This document shows positions 53,172 to 61,536 of a stretch of DNA of 64,000 nucleotides, piece by piece. The position numbers and the translations under genes are program-made. Every line of letters begins with the position of its first letter. Positions within the stretch are counted from its first letter, which is position 1. The stretch is taken from the NCBI GenBank assembly GCA_965276715.1, contig OZ255622.1:3658001-3722000 (forward strand). Direction: 5' to 3'. Below the pieces are notes generated by a model, which was not told the DNA's origin, made no database searches, and worked only from the letters and a program-made list of their open reading frames with translations. This DNA is from CAXTPV01 sp965276715 (GTDB lineage Bacteria; Pseudomonadota; Alphaproteobacteria; Acetobacterales; Acetobacteraceae).

Positions 53172-54314
53172 ATGCACAAGGTCGCACCGTTCGGTCTCGT
53201 CCCGATGGCAGGTGCGCTCATCTGCGGTGCCCACGCCGCGACGCTCACCACCGCTCCCTTCGGAACCACCGAGGACGGCCATCCCGTCAGCCTGACCACC
53301 ATGACCGCGAAGTCGGGCGTGACGGTGAAGTTCATCAGCTACGGCGGCATCATCACCGAGATCCTCGCACCCGACCGCGCCGGCCACACCGCCGACGTGG
53401 TGCTGGGTTTCCCAACCCTGCGGGACTACGAGACCAAGAGCGCGCAAGGCGGGCTCTATTTCGGCGCGCTGGTCGGACGCTATGCCAACCGCATCGCCCG
53501 CGGCCATTTCAGCCTCGACGGCCACGACTACGCGCTCGCGATCAACAACCCGCCGAACGCCCTGCATGGCGGCCTCAAGGGCTTCGACAAGCAGGTCTGG
53601 ACCGTCACGCCAGGCGCCACCGGCCACACCGTCAGCGCGACCCTCGCCCTGACCAGCCCGGACGGCGACCAGGGCTATCCCGGCACGCTGAACGTCAAGG
53701 TGACCTACTCGCTATCCGATGAAGACAGCTTCACCATCCATTACGTCGCCACCACCGACAAGGACACGGTGCTCAATCTCACCAACCACTCCTATTTCAA
53801 CCTGCGCGGCGTCGGTGCCCATGACGGCGTTTTCGACCAGGTCCTGACCGTCAATGCCGATGAATACACGCCCACCGACGCCAACTCGATCCCGCTCGGC
53901 CAGCAGGCGCCGGTCGCCGGAACCCCGTTCGATTTCCGTCATCCCACCGCGATCGGCGCCCGTATCCGCGACAACGACATCCAGTTGCTGCAGGCCCAGG
54001 GCTACGACCATAACTGGGTCATCCATCCCGGCCATCCGGGCCAGCCCACGCTCGCCGCCCGCCTGTTCGATCCCAACAGCGGTCGCACCTTGACGTGCCT
54101 GACCACCGAGCCGGGCGTGCAGATCTACACCGCCAACTTCCTCAAGGGCATCTACGCCGGCAATGGCGGGATCTACCGGCAGACCGACGGCATCACCTTC
54201 GAAACCCAGCATTTCCCCGATAGCCCGAACCACCCGGCCTTCCCGACCACCGAGCTCAAGCCGGGCCAGACCTTCGATTCCACCACGATCTTCAGGTTCG
54301 CCGTAAAGAAATAG
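53172..54314 (+). CDS. galM: Aldose 1-epimerase, exported
   Basis: Mutarotase (380 aa) that interconverts alpha and beta aldoses. A signal peptide (about residues 1-23, ending AHAAT) places it in the periplasm, as in several Gram-negative homologues. Conserved sites are ANRIARG, NPPNALHGG (first His), NHSYFNLRG (second His) and the catalytic Glu in FETQHFPDSPN. GGAGG lies 5 bp before the ATG at 53172. It may feed sugars to a periplasmic binding protein or dehydrogenase; no sugar catabolic gene is directly attached. Confidence 0.93.
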   Translation: MHKVAPFGLVPMAGALICGAHAATLTTAPFGTTEDGHPVSLTTMTAKSGVTVKFISYGGIITEILAPDRAGHTADVVLGFPTLRDYETKSAQGGLYFGALVGRYANRIARGHFSLDGHDYALAINNPPNALHGGLKGFDKQVWTVTPGATGHTVSATLALTSPDGDQGYPGTLNVKVTYSLSDEDSFTIHYVATTDKDTVLNLTNHSYFNLRGVGAHDGVFDQVLTVNADEYTPTDANSIPLGQQAPVAGTPFDFRHPTAIGARIRDNDIQLLQAQGYDHNWVIHPGHPGQPTLAARLFDPNSGRTLTCLTTEPGVQIYTANFLKGIYAGNGGIYRQTDGITFETQHFPDSPNHPAFPTTELKPGQTFDSTTIFRFAVKK

Positions 54315-54330
54315 CCCGAATGCCACCCGC

Positions 54331-55005
54331 GTGACGCCGGCAGACCTCGCCGCGCGTCATCCGCGCCTCTACCACGTGACCCGCCTCCGGGCCGTCGACA
54401 GCATCCGCCGTCACGGCATTCTGCCCACGAGCGACCTCCTGTCGCTGTTCGAGGTCCCCGCGGATCGGCGCCGCGCGATCGAAAGCGAACGGCGGGCGTC
54501 GAGCGTCACGCTGACACACCCGGTCCACGGGCAGGCGACCATCACCGACAACGCGCCGCTCGGCACCGCGGCACTCGCGTCGTGCCTCGACGACGGTCTT
54601 CTCCCCGAACAATGGCTTCGCCTGCTCAACGCCCGCGTTTTCTTCTGGGTCGACCTGGCATCGGCCGACCGACTCCTGAACGCCCGCCTGAGCCGGCCGC
54701 ACGATCGCGCCATCCTCGTCTTCGACACGCTTGGCATCGCCCGCGCTCATGCGGACCAGCTCGAGCTGTCCCCGATCAACTCCGGCGCCACACTCCGCCG
54801 CCCGGCCCGTCGTGGCCTGTCGACCTTCACCCCACTCGCGCGCCACTCCCTCCGGGAATGGCGAAACCTACGCGGCGGCCGGGACACGGTCCGCGAAGTC
54901 ACAAGTCATGGCGCCGTTGACGATGCCGAACGACACCTCGTCGAGGTTTGTCAGATTGCGCCCGACGCAAACGCCGTCCGGAACCGTCCACGCCCAGTCA
55001 GTTGA
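54331..55005 (+). CDS. DUF7002-like protein, ADP-ribosyltransferase-like opening
   Basis: A 224-residue cytoplasmic protein beginning RLYHVTRLRAVDSIRRHGILPTS, then ITDNAPLG and LNARVFFWVD, and LVFDT. This fits the DUF7002 group. The YHVT...SI..HGILP opening resembles the first motif of small ADP-ribosyltransferases such as DarT, but a catalytic Glu in the right place is not proven. GTG at 54331 is the start. The last 40 residues are charged and may be extra. It ends 7 bp from a convergent small gene. Confidence 0.7.
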   Translation: MTPADLAARHPRLYHVTRLRAVDSIRRHGILPTSDLLSLFEVPADRRRAIESERRASSVTLTHPVHGQATITDNAPLGTAALASCLDDGLLPEQWLRLLNARVFFWVDLASADRLLNARLSRPHDRAILVFDTLGIARAHADQLELSPINSGATLRRPARRGLSTFTPLARHSLREWRNLRGGRDTVREVTSHGAVDDAERHLVEVCQIAPDANAVRNRPRPVS

Positions 55006-55011
55006 TGATCG

Positions 55012-55152
55012 TCAGCCGCCCGCGTGCGGTTGAAAGTCGGGCTTTTTTTCCGATTGCGTGTCCGGTTTCGCGACCGCAGCCTCGTCAGGCTTCTTCTGCT
55101 CTTCCTTCGCTGTTCCGTCGGGAGGGCTGGTAAGAGACTCACCTTTATTCAT
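55012..55152 (-). CDS. 46-residue disordered Lys/Glu/Pro-rich protein
   Basis: A short gene found by reading the gap. The ATG at 55152 has GAGGAG 8 bp upstream, the best ribosome-binding site in the neighbourhood, and the frame ends in TGA at 55012. The product, starting MNKGESLTSPPDG and ending FQPHAGG, has no hydrophobic stretch; Lys, Glu, Asp and Pro dominate (KEEQKKPDEA), so it should be unfolded and soluble. It lies 41 bp after the large membrane regulator on the same strand and may be co-transcribed. The function is unknown. Confidence 0.6.
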   Translation of the reverse strand: MNKGESLTSPPDGTAKEEQKKPDEAAVAKPDTQSEKKPDFQPHAGG

Positions 55153-55193
55153 CTCGCTTCTCCTCAAATTCTACCGTCCAAAATACGAGGCAG

Positions 55194-57374
55194 CTATTGA
55201 AGTCTCATGTCCTCGCTGGTGTTTCCTGCCGCGACCCAGGCTGCCTCGCCACCTCGATACCAGTACACGTTGTGAAAGCCCAAGGAAACGAGCCTCAACG
55301 CCGCATCGTAGCTTCCCCAGCCGAAAGGTCCCTGGCTCATGGTGACGACGACAGCATCGTGCGACACTGTCGGCTTCAGCTGCTGCAGGCGCGCAAGAAG
55401 CCCGCTCTCACTATTCTGATAGGGGATCGCGATAGCACCCGGTATGACGTGAACGCCCGGGCTCAGATCCAGGATGAGCGGCCTCGTTGATGAGGAAAGC
55501 ATCGACTTCATCGCGGCAGTGCTGACTCGTCGGACGCCCGGGGCGGTCAGCGGCGTTGGGTCGAAATCGCTGCCATTGACCGGAGAGTCTGTCGCAGCAA
55601 CGCCGAAATCTTCATCTTCCCGCGCATAGACTGGCATCCCTGCATCTTGCAACGCTCCCAGATACACCTTCTCTCCAGCGAGTGCCGACAGCGCTCGAGT
55701 TTCATACGAAGCCAGTTGGAAAACCGTCCGGTGCGGCCAAACCCGGGCGAAGTCCAGATACAGATCGGAGGCCTTCGTATGATCACCGGCCAGCTCGGTT
55801 GCCGCGATCAGATAGATCCGTCGCCAATTCTGCCACCCGAGCGACGTCTCGTCCGGGCTGACGTCGCCAATGGCCGCCCCTGCTCGATTGAGCCAATCGA
55901 TCGCTTCATGAGGCTTGCCGAGCATCAGATAGCCCATGCCGATCAAGTGCTCGCGCCGCGCGCTGCCAGGGCCGAGCGGATCGATCCGAAGTGTGTCGAG
56001 AAGGTCGGTGATCATCGCGTTCATGTCGCCGCGATCGCGTTCGCAGCGCGCGAGGCCCGAGCGTGCCTCCAGATCATTTGCATCAAGCGACAGCGCGAGA
56101 TGAAAGCTCGCCTCAGCCTCCTGGAAGCGGAAATCATCCCATGCCTGCATCCCCTTAGCGGTAATGGCAAGAGGGTTGTCCGGCGCGAGTTGTGTCGCCC
56201 GATTGATGAAGCCGCTTGCCTTGGTGTAGTCCTCAGCCTCGTGCGGATCGTCGAAGTCGGCGGTTTTTCGGATCAGCACCAGCCCGAGCTCCGCCAGCAC
56301 ATTACTTTCTGTTGGCGCGATCCTGGCCGCCTTCTCGAGTAGCGTCTGGGCAGCAACAAGGCCAGCGAGCGTATTGCTCCGGTCGAGGATTGAGCGCGCT
56401 CGCAGATAAAGATCGAGCGCGTCCGGATCCTGCGGTCGTTCGCGCAGCGATCGCGTTCCCTCGACCTGGACCAGCTTGAACCGGATTGCATCCGAGATCC
56501 GAGCGACGATCTCCGTCAGGCCATTGCCTAGTGGTTCGCGTGCGACATCGAACATACTGGCCCACAATTGTTCGCCCACCGAGGTATCGATCAGCTGCGC
56601 ATTCACATGCAGCGTCGTACCCTCGTTGAGCACGCTGCCTTTGAGGATGTAGCGCACATCCAGTGTACGCCCGATCGCGACCGGGTTGTCGGCTTGCGTC
56701 TCGAACGATGCCGCGCTTCCGCGCGCGATCACGGTGCTGCTCGGGATGTGCGACAGGTCCGTCGTCAGATCGTCGGTGACCGCGTCCGCGAGATAGTCCT
56801 GTCCCCCGCCGCCGAGGCTGCGGAACGGCAGCACGGCGATCGACAGGCGCGGCGCGGTCGTCGTCCCGCCCCTGAACGCGACCACGAGGGACGCCACGAC
56901 CACCAGCAACACCGCGCCGGCGACAAGAGCGCCGATCCGCCGCAAACCCCGGCCCGGGGCGGCCAAGGGCATTGGCTCATCGTCCGGGATTGCCGCGACC
57001 ACGGCCGGCGCGGCCGGCGCGGCTGCCTCCGTGGCACCGAGGGCGGCGTCCACCACCGAGCCCACGAACCGATACCCCAACCCCGAAACCGTCGCGATGA
57101 AGCGCTCGCCGCCCGGCCGCTCGCCCAGCGCCCGCCTCAGCGCCGAGATATGGACGGCCAGGTTGTTCTCCTCGACGATCGTGCCGCGCCAGACCTCCGT
57201 CAGGATCTCGTCCTTCGATACCACCCGGTCATGATGCCTGACCAGGAGCAGGAGGATGTCGAACGCCCGGGCACCGAGCGGCACCAGGACCGTGCCCGCG
57301 CGCAACGATCGCCGCTCGGGCTCGAGCACGAAACGACCGAAACGATAGCCCTGGCACGCGTCAGTGGCGGACAT
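55194..57374 (-). CDS. Membrane one-component regulator: winged helix, TPR, rhodanese-like end
   Basis: A 726-residue CadC/ToxR-type protein. Residues 8-107 form an OmpR-type winged helix (LVPLGARAFDILLLLV, VEENNLAVHISALRRAL, GLGYRFVG). A membrane helix follows near residues 146-168. The next part (SIAVLPFRSLGGGGQDYLADAVTDD) is the FlgO/TolB-like domain usual in such regulators, then TPR-like helices (about residues 300-560). The last 120 residues look like a rhodanese domain (PLILDLSPGVHVIPGAIAIP, LVSLGFHNVYWYRGGEAAW), but the active loop reads MSQGPFGWGS with no cysteine. DNA binding is therefore cytoplasmic and sensing periplasmic. The C-terminal fusion is unusual. Confidence 0.85.
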   Translation of the reverse strand: MSATDACQGYRFGRFVLEPERRSLRAGTVLVPLGARAFDILLLLVRHHDRVVSKDEILTEVWRGTIVEENNLAVHISALRRALGERPGGERFIATVSGLGYRFVGSVVDAALGATEAAAPAAPAVVAAIPDDEPMPLAAPGRGLRRIGALVAGAVLLVVVASLVVAFRGGTTTAPRLSIAVLPFRSLGGGGQDYLADAVTDDLTTDLSHIPSSTVIARGSAASFETQADNPVAIGRTLDVRYILKGSVLNEGTTLHVNAQLIDTSVGEQLWASMFDVAREPLGNGLTEIVARISDAIRFKLVQVEGTRSLRERPQDPDALDLYLRARSILDRSNTLAGLVAAQTLLEKAARIAPTESNVLAELGLVLIRKTADFDDPHEAEDYTKASGFINRATQLAPDNPLAITAKGMQAWDDFRFQEAEASFHLALSLDANDLEARSGLARCERDRGDMNAMITDLLDTLRIDPLGPGSARREHLIGMGYLMLGKPHEAIDWLNRAGAAIGDVSPDETSLGWQNWRRIYLIAATELAGDHTKASDLYLDFARVWPHRTVFQLASYETRALSALAGEKVYLGALQDAGMPVYAREDEDFGVAATDSPVNGSDFDPTPLTAPGVRRVSTAAMKSMLSSSTRPLILDLSPGVHVIPGAIAIPYQNSESGLLARLQQLKPTVSHDAVVVTMSQGPFGWGSYDAALRLVSLGFHNVYWYRGGEAAWVAAGNTSEDMRLQ

Positions 57375-57583
57375 GCTGAAATCACCCGCTTCTCGGGTGG
57401 CGCTGTCCTACACCATTTCGTTTGCAGGATCAAAAGTTCAGAGCGCGTTCGCGAAAGACTGCCCGTTCACATTTTTTCAGCACGATTTGGCACCCGCTAA
57501 AGGACGCGCGCCGCCCGGACGCTCGAAACCGACGCCTCGATCAACGGCGCGCCAACCAGGCGCCCCTGCAGGAGGCTCCGCTC

Positions 57584-57937
57584 ATGTCCATCGCCACCAC
57601 CGGCCCCCACCTCTCCGATATCGTCGTCCCCGACCGCGGCCACCCGTTCTTCCTCGACCAGACCTGCCAGCCGCGCGTGGCGCCCGCGACGACCATCGAA
57701 AGGCTCGAACAGTCGCTCGTCGACAGCCTCGAACGCGCGATGCTGATGATCATCGCCACCGGCGCCTGCCTGTTCGCCGCCGCCTTCTGCCGCTACGGCG
57801 CGCAGGCGGGCCACCTCGCGCATGACGCGCAAGACGTCTTCGGCACGCTCGCCAGCATCGCCGGCATCACCGCCGTGATCTCGGTGCTGCACGGCCTGTC
57901 ATGCCTGAACCGGCTCTTCGGCGAGGAGAGTTCCTGA
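57584..57937 (+). CDS. Small membrane protein of unknown function
   Basis: A 117-residue protein. AGGAGG stands 8 bp before the ATG at 57584, which decides the start. A polar N-terminal third with an amphipathic helix (TIERLEQSLVDSLERAM) precedes two membrane helices (MLMIIATGACLFAAAFC and the IAGITAVISVLHGL segment). No family is recognised. It is divergent from the large membrane regulator across 209 bp, so it could be a target of it; that is inference. Confidence 0.65.
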   Translation: MSIATTGPHLSDIVVPDRGHPFFLDQTCQPRVAPATTIERLEQSLVDSLERAMLMIIATGACLFAAAFCRYGAQAGHLAHDAQDVFGTLASIAGITAVISVLHGLSCLNRLFGEESS

Positions 57938-58047
57938 CGGCCTCCCGAGCGGCCGCGTCCAGCCTCGTGACATGCTCCCCTCTCGAAATCCAAACCGAGA
58001 ACCACGTTGAGAGCCGTGCCGTCCGGCCACGCCGCGAGGACCAGAGG

Positions 58048-58661
58048 ATGCCAGACGGACACCCCGCCTCGGCGCACACTGCCTATCGGGCCGGCGTGGA
58101 GCATGTCGATGTCATCATCGTCGGCGCCGGCCTGTCCGGGATCGGCGCCGCCTGCCGCCTCGCGCGCCAATGCCGCGGCACACGCTTCGCGATTCTCGAG
58201 AGCCGCGACACGATCGGCGGCACCTGGGACCTCTTCCGCTATCCTGGCGTCCGCTCGGACTCCGACATGCACACGCTCGGCTACGGCTTCCGCCCCTGGC
58301 GCGACCTGCTCTCGCTCGCACCGGCCGGCGCCATCCTGGGCTACATCCGCGAAACCGCTGCCGCCTACCGTATCGACCGCCATATCCGCTTCCGCCACCG
58401 CCTGCTCCGGGCGGACTTTTCCACACCGGACGCGCGCTGGACGCTCGACATCGAAGCCGAAGGCGAGCCGACCCGCCTGACCTGCCATGTCCTGCTGATG
58501 TGCAGCGGCTACTACAGCTATGCCGAAGGTCACGCGCCGCAATTCCCGGGCGCCAACCGCTTCCGCGGCCAGATCCTCCATCCGCAGTTCTGGCCCGAAG
58601 CTCTCGACGACGAGAGCAAGCGCGTCGTCGTCATCGGCAGCGGCGCCACCGCCGTCACCCT
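58048..58661 (+). pseudogene. EthA-like flavin monooxygenase, 5' part
   Basis: N-terminal 205 residues of a flavin-dependent (Baeyer-Villiger-type) monooxygenase. FAD site VIIVGAGLSGIGAA, then IGGTWDLFRYPGVRSDSDMH, typical of EthA-like enzymes, and the NADPH site VVVIGSGATAVTL at the break. AGGA stands 7 bp before the ATG at 58048. An IS481-type element interrupts the gene just after ACCCT; the rest continues at about 59814. The fragment would end in DRSHT encoded by the element. Confidence 0.88.
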
Positions 58662-58665
58662 GTTT

Positions 58666-58710
58666 GACCGGTCACATACCTGACACTTCAGACCGGTCAC
58701 ATACCTGACA
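58666..58710 (+). repeat. Tandem terminal motif, left end of the IS element
   Basis: Two copies of GACCGGTCACATACCTGACA at 58666-58685 and 58691-58710, 25 bp apart and identical over 20 bases. Probably transposase-binding sites. The mirrored arrangement at the right end is less exact. Confidence 0.8.
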
Positions 58711-59768
58711 GTTCCGGTTGTGCCGGTTCAGCGCGCGCCGGCCGGGGCGCGCTGAACCGGCGAAAATCATTCGATCCACGCGTGATCACGCCGAGATCGA
58801 TATCGGCGAAACGCGCAACGCTGTCGCCGGATGCCATCGGTGCAATCCCGATCAGCTCCCCCGTCAACGCCTCGCTGATATACATCGGCTCGTCCCGATA
58901 CCGGATCTCACCTTTGCTCAAGACCCGATGAACCGTGTGCTCGGCATCATACCAGGGATCATCCAGCCGACCGGTGTAGCGACGTTCGTTTGGACGGTGC
59001 GCCGACGCCGGCGTCCGCTGACCCAGTGCCTCGTGCGGACGCACGTCGTTGAACTCACAGCTTCGTCAGACCAGCCGCACCCTGGCTGCCGAACGGCGTT
59101 CCGTTGTCCATCCGCAAGGCACGCGGTTGCCCGTGCTCGAGAAACAGACGCTGGCATGCGGGCCAGACGCCCTCCGTGGTTGGCGACACGATCTTGCACA
59201 GCAGGAGATAGCGACTGCACGCATCACTGACCGTCAGCGGATCGCACCGGTGGCCGTCGCCGGTGCGAAACCAGCCTTTGAAGTCGATGCACCACAGGTC
59301 GTTCGGCGCCGTTGCCGACGTCGGCGACCGGATTTGCGGCAAACCCGCCGACCAGACCTGCCGGGCCTTGATCAGCCCGTGACGCCCAAGCAGATCGCCG
59401 ATCGTCGAGGCCGCCGGCCAGCTCAGGGCCGGCCACGTGCGCGCCAGCACCGCCCGCAGCTTCTTGGGACCCCAGTGAGGGTGCTCCTCGCGCAGCGTGC
59501 GGATCATCGTCGACATCTAATCAGGCGTCGCCTCCGACTGCGTGTTGCGGGCACGCGACAGGTCCGACAACGCGCTGAAGCCACCACGCCGATACCGCGC
59601 CAGCCACGTGTAACCGGTCTCCCGGCTGATCCCATACAAGGCGCAAAGACCCGTCATCGACAGCTCTTGGCGATCCGCCTCAACGACAAAGCGAACACGC
59701 TCGTCCATCACACACGTGACTTTCCAAGGCACTGGCAGGTCCTCCCCACCAGCGACTGAAACCGTCAA
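58697..59768 (-). pseudogene. IS481-family transposase remnant
   Basis: Reading from 59768 down: a helix-turn-helix N-terminus (ELSMTGLCALYGISRETGYTWLARYRRGG), an in-frame TAG at about 59515-59517, then the integrase core with its first Asp in NDLWCIDFKGWFRTGDG and its second in LRMDNGTPFGS. Around 59044-59050 the frame jumps from GLTKL to FNDVRPHEALGQRTP; about 45 residues with the catalytic Glu are missing. The C-terminal domain (EIRYRDEPMYISEALTGE) is intact. It cannot make an active DDE enzyme. Confidence 0.88.
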
Positions 59769-59808
59769 CCATGTGACCAGTCTAATCTCTCAACTATGTG
59801 CCCGGTTC
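59764..59808 (-). repeat. Tandem terminal motif, right end of the IS element
   Basis: GTCAACCATGTGACCAGTC (59764-59782) and CTCAACTATGTGCCCGGTTC (59789-59808), about 25 bp apart. Read on the minus strand they match the left-end motif in the ACCGG-CACATA core, so each end of the element carries two binding-site-like copies in inverted orientation. Confidence 0.7.
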
Positions 59809-59813
59809 ATACC

Positions 59814-60694
59814 CCCTCGTGCCCGCCATGGCCGGCCGCGCCGCGCACGTCGTCATGCTCCAGCGCTCGCCGAGCTACATCGTCTCGCGTCCCAGCATCG
59901 ACCGGATCGGCCAGGTGCTGCGCCGCATCCTGCCGCACGGCCTCGCGGGCCGCCTGACGCGCGTCAAGAACATCGCCGAGAGTCTCTTCTACTACAAGCT
60001 CGCGCGGGCCAGGCCCGAGGACGTGAAGCGTCAGCTCATCGGCCTCGTCCAGAAGGAGCTGGGACCCGACTTCGACGTCACCCGGCATTTCACGCCCGCC
60101 TACAACCCGTGGGACCAGCGTCTCTGCCTCGTCCCCGATTCCGATCTATTCGAGGCGATCAGGAGCGGGCGCGCCTCGATCGAGACCGGCCTGATCGAGA
60201 CCTTCACCGAGACGGGCATCAGGCTCGCGTCGGGCCGAGAGATCGAGGCCGACATCATCGTCAGCGCCACCGGCCTGAAAGTCTCGATCATGGGCGGCGC
60301 CCGCTTCGCGATCGACGGCGCTCCCGTCGAGCCTGCCCGCGGCATGATCTACAAGGGCATGATGGTCAGCGACATGCCGAACTTCGTCTTCGTGGTCGGC
60401 TACACCAACGCCTCCTGGACGCTCAAGTCGGACCTGGTCTCCGCCTATGTCTGCCGCCTGCTGAACTTCATGCGCCGCCGCGGCTACGACCTATTCGTCC
60501 CCGAACGCGACCCATCGGTGGGCGAGGCCCCGCTGCTCGACTTCACCTCGGGCTACGTGCAACGCGCCTCCGCGATCCTGCCCAAACAGGGCGACCGCGC
60601 GCCCTGGCGTCTGCACCAGAACTACCTTCGCGACATGCCCATGTTGCGCTACGGCCGCCTCAAGGACGGAACCCTCAAGTTCCGCCGATCCTAG
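59814..60694 (+). pseudogene. EthA-like flavin monooxygenase, 3' part
   Basis: Continues the monooxygenase directly after the insertion: VPAMAGRAAHVVMLQRSPSY completes the NADPH-binding region broken at 58661. Further family features are RYNPWDQR-like AYNPWDQRLCLVPD, ADIIVSATGLKVSIMGG (second FAD-interacting motif), YTNASWTLKSDLVSAYVCRLL and the SGYVQRA tail. No lesion is seen in this half, so the insertion is probably recent. The stop overlaps the end of the convergent RpiR-type gene by 4 bp. Confidence 0.88.
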
Positions 60695-61536
60695 CTCATC
60701 CCGGCACGCAACTCCCCGATCGTCGTCGCCAGCGTCATCATCAGCACCATCGTCGCCGCCAGCGGGCGGAACCCGTGGAAGTCGGTCTCCACGATCTCGA
60801 ACCACGATCCGTTCGCCGGAACGACCGGGCTGAATGGACTATCGGTGACCACCACGCGCGGCACGTGGAGCGCCTGCAGTTGATGGGCCAGCGCGAGCGT
60901 TGTCTGCGCATAGGGCGTGTAGCTCACCACGAGCGCCGCATCTTCCGACGTCGCGAACGAGACGGTCTCCATCTCCGTGCCGGCCGCCGATCCGACGAGC
61001 ACGTTCTTCACGCCGAGCTTGCCCAGCAGGTAGCTCATGTAGGACGTCACCGGAAACGACCGCCGCTGCGCCACCAGATAGATCGTCGCCGCCCTGGCGA
61101 GCAGACTTGCCGCGTCCTCGAGCTGGCCCGTGCCGATCCGCGCGCGCGACGATCGGATCGACCGGAGCGAGGCCTCCGTGAACCCGTCGAACAGCAATTC
61201 CGCCTGCCGTGCCTCGCCCTCGTCGACATGCAGCGCGCGCAGCCGCTCGTCATAGCTCGGCACCCGGTCGCGCAGACGCTCGCGAAACACGTTCTGCAGA
61301 TCCGAGAACCCCTCGTAGCCGAACGACTGCCCGAACCTCACCAAGGTCGACGGCTGCACGCCGGCGCGGACCGCCACACTCGCCGCGGTCCCGAACGCGA
61401 TCTCGTCCGGAGCCGACATCGCGAAGGCCGCGACCTGCGCCAACCGTCGCGGCAGGCGCGCCTGCCGCTCGACGATCGCGGTCCGCAGACCGTCGAAGTC
61501 GCGCGGACCCGGTGCGTCCGCGATGCCTTCATCCAT
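60691..61536 (-). CDS. MurR/RpiR-family transcriptional regulator
   Basis: DNA-binding regulator (281 aa) with an N-terminal HTH_6 domain (about residues 15-90: FGTAASVAVRAGVQPSTLVRFGQSFGYEGFSDLQ) and a C-terminal SIS domain (about residues 130-270: ATIYLVAQRRSFPVTSYMSYLLGKLG, VVSYTPYAQTT) that binds phosphosugars. The ATG at 61536 shares a base with the stop of the binding-protein gene (TGATG), so it is the last gene of the sugar-importer operon and probably controls it in response to a sugar or inositol phosphate. Confidence 0.92.
   Translation of the reverse strand: MDEGIADAPGPRDFDGLRTAIVERQARLPRRLAQVAAFAMSAPDEIAFGTAASVAVRAGVQPSTLVRFGQSFGYEGFSDLQNVFRERLRDRVPSYDERLRALHVDEGEARQAELLFDGFTEASLRSIRSSRARIGTGQLEDAASLLARAATIYLVAQRRSFPVTSYMSYLLGKLGVKNVLVGSAAGTEMETVSFATSEDAALVVSYTPYAQTTLALAHQLQALHVPRVVVTDSPFSPVVPANGSWFEIVETDFHGFRPLAATMVLMMTLATTIGELRAGMS

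Larger units (their letters stand above)
58662..59813. mobile_element. IS481-type insertion element, internally deleted
   Basis: About 1.15 kb inserted into the monooxygenase gene, with a broken transposase on the minus strand. The left end reads TGACCGGTCACATACCTGAC and the right end, reversed, GAACCGGGCACATAGTTGAG, a related inverted repeat. Both motifs occur twice in tandem at about 25-bp spacing (58666-58710 and 59764-59808). Flanks read CACCCT before and CCCTCGTG after, so a short CCCT-like target duplication is possible; the exact ends are uncertain by a few bases. Confidence 0.8.

Noticed and set aside
55040..55052. T-rich run after a GC-rich stretch resembling an intrinsic terminator
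   Set aside because: The T tract is the complement of Lys codons in the 46-residue gene, and the adjacent GCCCG/CGGGC stem is only 5 bp with a long loop.
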